A DNA stretch of 10,291 bases from contig JAHIZR010000385.1 in assembly GCA_018814465.1 (NCBI GenBank), positions 1 to 10,291 of the forward strand. The letters are read 5' to 3'. The position numbers were made by a program, and so were the translations under genes. Positions 6,958 through 10,291 of this stretch are shown here, piece after piece; position 1 is the first letter of the stretch; every line of letters starts with the position of its first letter. Under the pieces are notes generated by a model. That model worked only from the letters and a program-made list of their open reading frames with translations, did no database searches and was not told the DNA's origin. The stretch comes from a bacterium (lineage in GTDB: Bacteria > Electryoneota > RPQS01).

Positions 6958-9900
6958 ATGGGAAAAAGTGTCAATAGTCAAGAACCGCATGCTGACCGCG
7001 AACGCTCAGTCCATGAGTATGCCGAGATTATCCAATCCTCATGGAATCGCGCATGGAGTACGCTTAAATCGTCACCGGGTAATCTCGAGGCAGCGATTGA
7101 GCTTGTCCGATTGACTCTTTCTTACTGCGTGCTGAATCGAGAGCGGTATGTGCGGGTTTTGTCCGTCGCCAAGACTCTGGAAAAGAAGCTGACTGCTGAA
7201 AAGCTGAATGCGGCGTTTGAGGACTGGCAATGGGTGATCGATTATCTGTCGAGCATGACAGGAAAGATCGAGCTTTCCCCGTTGGAAAAACAGCCACCGA
7301 CGAAGCGCTCTCTGATCAATCGAAGCCTGCGAATCGGAATCGACATCCGCTGCATGGAAATCGAATCCACGCGAAATCGCGGGATCGGAAGATACGTCAC
7401 AAATCTTGTCAAGCAACTCGCCAGAGTGGAGTCGCGGCACCGCATCTTTCTGTACGGAAATGAAGCCCCCTGGGATGTTGATGACGTCTACGGTCTGATG
7501 ACGGCGCCCAATATCGAGTACCGGACTTACCATCGAGGCTTTGCATCGGAAATCGATGTTTATCTGATTACGGACCCGTTGCCGGTTCTCGCCGGCAGGG
7601 ATCTGCTGCCTTACCCGCTTGATGATGTTCCTGTCGCGACGATTATATACGATTTGATACCGCTCGCCTATCCGGCAAGATATATAGCTGCAAACGAGAA
7701 GATTCATCGCCAATATATCGGTTCACTGCGAGAGATTGTAAAACTGTCCTCCTGCTATCTTCCAATCTCAAACTTTGTCGGGGAAGAGTTGCAGGAGCGT
7801 GTTGGAATTAATTCGGAATTGATATTTCCGATCTTGGGCGGTCTGGATGAAACATTCCTCAAGCCGGTTACTCAGGCTCAGACAGCTAAGCTCCTTCAAG
7901 AGAATGGAATTGCAGCCGATTACTTCATTTATGCCGGCGGAGCGGACTTTAGAAAGAACATCGAAACTCTATTAAAGGCTTTTATAGAGTTTCGCGATCA
8001 AAACAGCAAGCAGTGTCAGCTCGTCTTGGTCGGTGAATCTATGCGAAAGCGTGTGCAGAATCAACTGAAAGGCACACGCGGTGAACGATACATAGACGAT
8101 GTTGTTTGCCCCGGATTTGTCTCCGATGACGAACTGAGAGGTCTCTATTCGCGGGCAATCGCGCTCGTATTTCCCTCTTTGCACGAGGGATTCGGCCTGC
8201 CGGCATTGGAAGCGATGGCCTGCAATTGTCCTGTAATCGCTTCGAACACAACATCACTGAAAGAGATCGTCGATCATGCCGGCATTCTTGTTAATCCGCA
8301 CTCTTCAGCAGAGATTGCTTTCGCTATGCGGCAGCTGCATGAGAATAAGGAACTCGCGGACGAGTATCGCCTGCGCGGCAAGCGGCGCGCCCTCCAATAC
8401 ACATGGGAGGATGTTGCTAAAAGAACGCTTGCTGCCATCGGAAATATTGTAGTGGACGATCGAAGACTGGTCGCTCCGTCTCGCAAACTCAGAGTGCTTG
8501 TCCAGAACCGTCCGGATGCTTTCTCGGCTCGCGGCGGAGATACCGTCGTCATGAACCAGCTCTATAAGTCGCTCCGCGATCTCGATGTGGAAATCGACAT
8601 CGCCTGCGGTTCGCCGAATCTGTCGGAAATCGATCTGGTTCACTTGATTAATCTAACCGTTCGCGAAACAGGTACCGAGGTTGCGAGAAATGCGGCGCGC
8701 TACAGCGTTCCCATGGTCGTGACAACGCTCCTCGAAGACTGGCCTCGCTATCTGGAAAAATCACTCGAAACGGCGCGCGTATTCCATCAATATCTGCGCT
8801 CCGGTCAGAACGAGAGTTGTTTTCGCGAGGGAATGGAAAGAGTCAAAAACCTTACCGCCCGGACAATTGTCGGTAATGAGCATATTGTCGACTATGCATC
8901 GGCTTTGATCGCCTGTGGAAATACGGAAGCCCTCCTCCTGCGTCAGACCTACCCGAAGGCGGAGGATAAGATCGGAATCGCTCAATTCGCGGTCACTGAT
9001 ATGAGTAAATACGCTTTCGCGGAGCCGAAGGAGATCCAAAAAGCCTTCGGATTCGGTGAGTATATCATTTGCTGCGGCAGAATCGAAACGCGCAAAAATC
9101 AATTGATGCTTCTGAAAGCTCTCGAAGACTGTGATACTCCCGTTATGCTTGTAGGCGGCGGCTTCAGTGCGCAGCCTGAATATGTTCAGCTTGTGAGTTC
9201 CTATAAACGCAAAGGAAGACTGATACCTGTCCAGCGAGTCTCGCTGCATAAGCTCGCGAATATCATGAAAGGAGCTCGCGCCCACGTGCTGCCAAGCTGG
9301 TACGAATTGCCGGGTTTGGTTACGCTCGAAGCCGCCAGTTGCGGGACTCCTGTCGTTGCTTCCGATTGGGGAGCGATCTTGGATTATCTCCCGGAACACC
9401 TGATCCATACTTGCCAGCCGGATGATCCCGAATCCATCTACAACGCTACGATGAAGGCTATCAAGACGCCAAGAAGTCAAGAGCTCGCGGAGTGCGCAAA
9501 ATCCTACACTGTCGAGAGCTTCGGAAAACAGGTATTCGATGTCTATGAACGCGTGATGTCAGGCAAGTTTCCGCAAAGAGAGGCATCGCAATCTTCAGTT
9601 TCGAATTTCGAAAATAATAGCAATATAAAAGCGAAACGCCAGGAGGCGAAACCCATGAAATTGGAAAAGAAATCCTTTGATGTTTCTGTCGTGATTCCGG
9701 CCTATAATCAGATGCAGTTGACGCGCGAATGCTTGGAGGCGATTTCAAACGATGCATCACGCGTTTCCTACGAAGTGATTGTCGTTGACAACCATTCCAC
9801 CGACGATACTCCCAAGCTTCTCGAGGCAGTCGAAGGCGACATCAAGGTTCTGCGCGAATCGATGAATCGAGGTTTTGCGTCAGCCTGCAACAGAGGAGCG

Positions 9901-10291
9901 CGATTGGCGGATGGAAAATACCTCCTCTTTCTGAACAACGACACCGCTCCGCAGTCGGGCTGGCTTGATGCGATGGTGGAATGCGCGGAACAGAATGAGA
10001 GCACCGGAGCCGTTGGCGCGAAGCTGCTCTATCCAAACGGCAAAGTTCAGCATTCGGGAATTGTCTTCAATGAGGAAAAGACTCCGTTTAATCTCTTCCA
10101 AAACTTCGCCTCCGATCATCCCGCTGTCAACGAGGAACGCGAGATGCAGGCTGTAAGCGCGGCATGCATGCTGATTCCCACCGCTGTATTTGAGGAGATG
10201 GGCGGATTTGACGAAGCATACAAAAACGGTTTTGAGGATGTTGATTTCTGTCTCCGCTTGGCTCAAACACAAAGAAAAGTCGTCTATTGTC
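6958..10291 (+). CDS. Multidomain glycosyltransferase, GT4-GT4-GT2 (3' end outside window)
   Basis: One frame runs 1111 codons without a stop and leaves the window. Residues 1-123 are helical, Trp-containing and unrecognised. Residues about 124-500 are a complete GT-B/GT4 domain: RIGIDIR, GIGRY (142-146), IIYDLIPLAYP, AGGADFRKN (326-334, phosphate-binding Arg/Lys) and the E-x7-E pair Glu410/Glu418 in HEGFGLPALEAMA. Residues about 511-868 are a second GT4: LVQNRPDAFSARGGDTV (514-530), EIDLVHLINL, CCGRIETRKNQ (705-715) and E-x7-E Glu783/Glu791. A polar linker (about 869-906) leads to a GT2 fold: VSVVIPAYNQ (909-918), VVDNHSTDDT (942-951), FLNNDTAP (991-998) and GFEDVDFCLRL (1091-1101). No membrane segment or signal peptide is seen, so it is probably cytoplasmic and builds an oligosaccharide from nucleotide sugars. 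The start is uncertain: ATG 6895, in frame and overlapping fcl, is the alternative, and neither has a clear ribosome site. Donors and acceptor are unknown; the context suggests GDP-fucose and flagellar glycan. Confidence 0.88.
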   Translation, partial: MGKSVNSQEPHADRERSVHEYAEIIQSSWNRAWSTLKSSPGNLEAAIELVRLTLSYCVLNRERYVRVLSVAKTLEKKLTAEKLNAAFEDWQWVIDYLSSMTGKIELSPLEKQPPTKRSLINRSLRIGIDIRCMEIESTRNRGIGRYVTNLVKQLARVESRHRIFLYGNEAPWDVDDVYGLMTAPNIEYRTYHRGFASEIDVYLITDPLPVLAGRDLLPYPLDDVPVATIIYDLIPLAYPARYIAANEKIHRQYIGSLREIVKLSSCYLPISNFVGEELQERVGINSELIFPILGGLDETFLKPVTQAQTAKLLQENGIAADYFIYAGGADFRKNIETLLKAFIEFRDQNSKQCQLVLVGESMRKRVQNQLKGTRGERYIDDVVCPGFVSDDELRGLYSRAIALVFPSLHEGFGLPALEAMACNCPVIASNTTSLKEIVDHAGILVNPHSSAEIAFAMRQLHENKELADEYRLRGKRRALQYTWEDVAKRTLAAIGNIVVDDRRLVAPSRKLRVLVQNRPDAFSARGGDTVVMNQLYKSLRDLDVEIDIACGSPNLSEIDLVHLINLTVRETGTEVARNAARYSVPMVVTTLLEDWPRYLEKSLETARVFHQYLRSGQNESCFREGMERVKNLTARTIVGNEHIVDYASALIACGNTEALLLRQTYPKAEDKIGIAQFAVTDMSKYAFAEPKEIQKAFGFGEYIICCGRIETRKNQLMLLKALEDCDTPVMLVGGGFSAQPEYVQLVSSYKRKGRLIPVQRVSLHKLANIMKGARAHVLPSWYELPGLVTLEAASCGTPVVASDWGAILDYLPEHLIHTCQPDDPESIYNATMKAIKTPRSQELAECAKSYTVESFGKQVFDVYERVMSGKFPQREASQSSVSNFENNSNIKAKRQEAKPMKLEKKSFDVSVVIPAYNQMQLTRECLEAISNDASRVSYEVIVVDNHSTDDTPKLLEAVEGDIKVLRESMNRGFASACNRGARLADGKYLLFLNNDTAPQSGWLDAMVECAEQNESTGAVGAKLLYPNGKVQHSGIVFNEEKTPFNLFQNFASDHPAVNEEREMQAVSAACMLIPTAVFEEMGGFDEAYKNGFEDVDFCLRLAQTQRKVVYC
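9611..9620 (+). other. A-run followed by tandem stops one base out of frame
   Basis: In the linker of the glycosyltransferase gene the bases AAAATAATAG are read as part of GAA AAT AAT AGC. If the run of four A were five, the same sequence would read GAA AAA TAA TAG, ending the upstream GT4 protein at a normal place, about 17 residues after its last domain helix. The surrounding bases (through about 9630) are AT-rich and look intergenic in composition. This is seen directly; whether it reflects an evolutionary fusion, a sequencing error or slippage is inference. Confidence 0.5.
9641..9646 (+). promoter_or_regulatory. Perfect internal Shine-Dalgarno before the GT2 domain
   Basis: AGGAGG stands 8 bases ahead of ATG 9655, which is in frame with the long glycosyltransferase gene (residue 900) and falls seven residues before the start of the GT2 fold. 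It is the best ribosome-binding sequence I noticed in the window, better than those of the annotated gene starts. It strongly suggests translation initiates here, either as a separate gene or as an internal start. Confidence 0.65.
9655..10291 (+). other. Possible separately translated GT2 glycosyltransferase (alternative start within the long frame)
   Basis: From ATG 9655 the frame would give a stand-alone GT2 protein starting MKLEKKSFDVSVVIPAYNQ, a typical N-terminus for this family, where the beta-strand 'VSVVIPAYN' usually lies within the first 10 to 20 residues. At least 212 residues are visible, with the nucleotide-binding VVDNHSTDD, the FLNNDTAP block at the DxD-equivalent position and the acceptor-side GFEDVDFCLRL. 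The style resembles WbbL-type rhamnosyltransferases, but substrate cannot be read from it. It is the same reading frame as the preceding entry, so this is an alternative interpretation and not an additional locus. The 3' end is outside the window. Confidence 0.5.

Noticed and set aside
7072..7713. 213-codon open frame on the - strand
   Set aside because: It is antisense to the N-terminal region and first GT4 domain of the glycosyltransferase, and its product looks like shadow translation with no motif.
8761..9480. 239-codon open frame on the - strand
   Set aside because: It lies fully antisense to the second GT4 domain, whose motifs (CCGRIETRKNQ, E-x7-E) are intact on the + strand. The minus-strand protein has no recognisable family pattern.
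1..10291. CRISPR array, tRNA/rRNA genes, insertion sequences or attachment sites
   Set aside because: No repeated spacer structure, no tRNA-like cloverleaf, no transposase and no terminal inverted repeats were noticed; the window is almost fully coding on one strand.

Overview
The window is a densely packed, single-strand stretch of bacterial chromosome. Every gene I can support is on the + strand, genes overlap or lie 1 to 38 bases apart, and no stretch over 300 bases lacks a gene. It suggests a motile diderm (outer-membrane) bacterium, because both the P-ring (FlgI) and L-ring (FlgH) proteins of the flagellar basal body are encoded. Base composition looks only slightly GC-rich. The single-domain FlgJ (no peptidoglycan hydrolase half), an FlgH with no lipidation cysteine, and sugar genes placed directly behind flgL do not match the enterobacterial arrangement. 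An uncultured FCB-type or Zixibacteria-like lineage is my low-confidence guess; the sequence alone does not settle the taxon.

Bases 1 to 4837 are a late flagellar rod/ring/hook-junction operon in the order flgA (3' end only), flgH, flgI, flgJ (rod-binding domain only), a small helical protein best explained as an FlgN-type export chaperone, flgK and flgL. Together they give the P- and L-rings, the rod cap or rod-binding factor, the chaperone for the hook-filament junction proteins, and those junction proteins themselves. No flgM (anti-sigma-28) is present between flgJ and flgK.

Bases 4847 to 6919 hold gmd and fcl, the two enzymes that convert GDP-D-mannose to GDP-L-fucose. gmd starts 9 bases after the flgL stop, so the flagellar and nucleotide-sugar genes are probably cotranscribed.

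From 6958 to the window edge runs one uninterrupted reading frame of at least 1111 codons. It encodes a helical N-terminal region, two complete GT-B (GT4-type) glycosyltransferase domains and one GT-A (GT2-type) domain that is cut by the window edge. The likely theme is glycosylation of the flagellum (flagellin or junction proteins) with fucose-containing glycan, although an O-antigen or S-layer role cannot be excluded.

The most striking detail is at the GT4/GT2 boundary. A perfect AGGAGG, 8 bases ahead of an in-frame ATG, sits immediately before the GT2 domain. Just upstream is a tandem TAA TAG that would come into frame if the short A-run at 9611-9614 were one base longer. This looks like two adjacent genes joined by loss of one base (in evolution or in the assembly), or a gene with an internal translation start giving a free GT2 protein.
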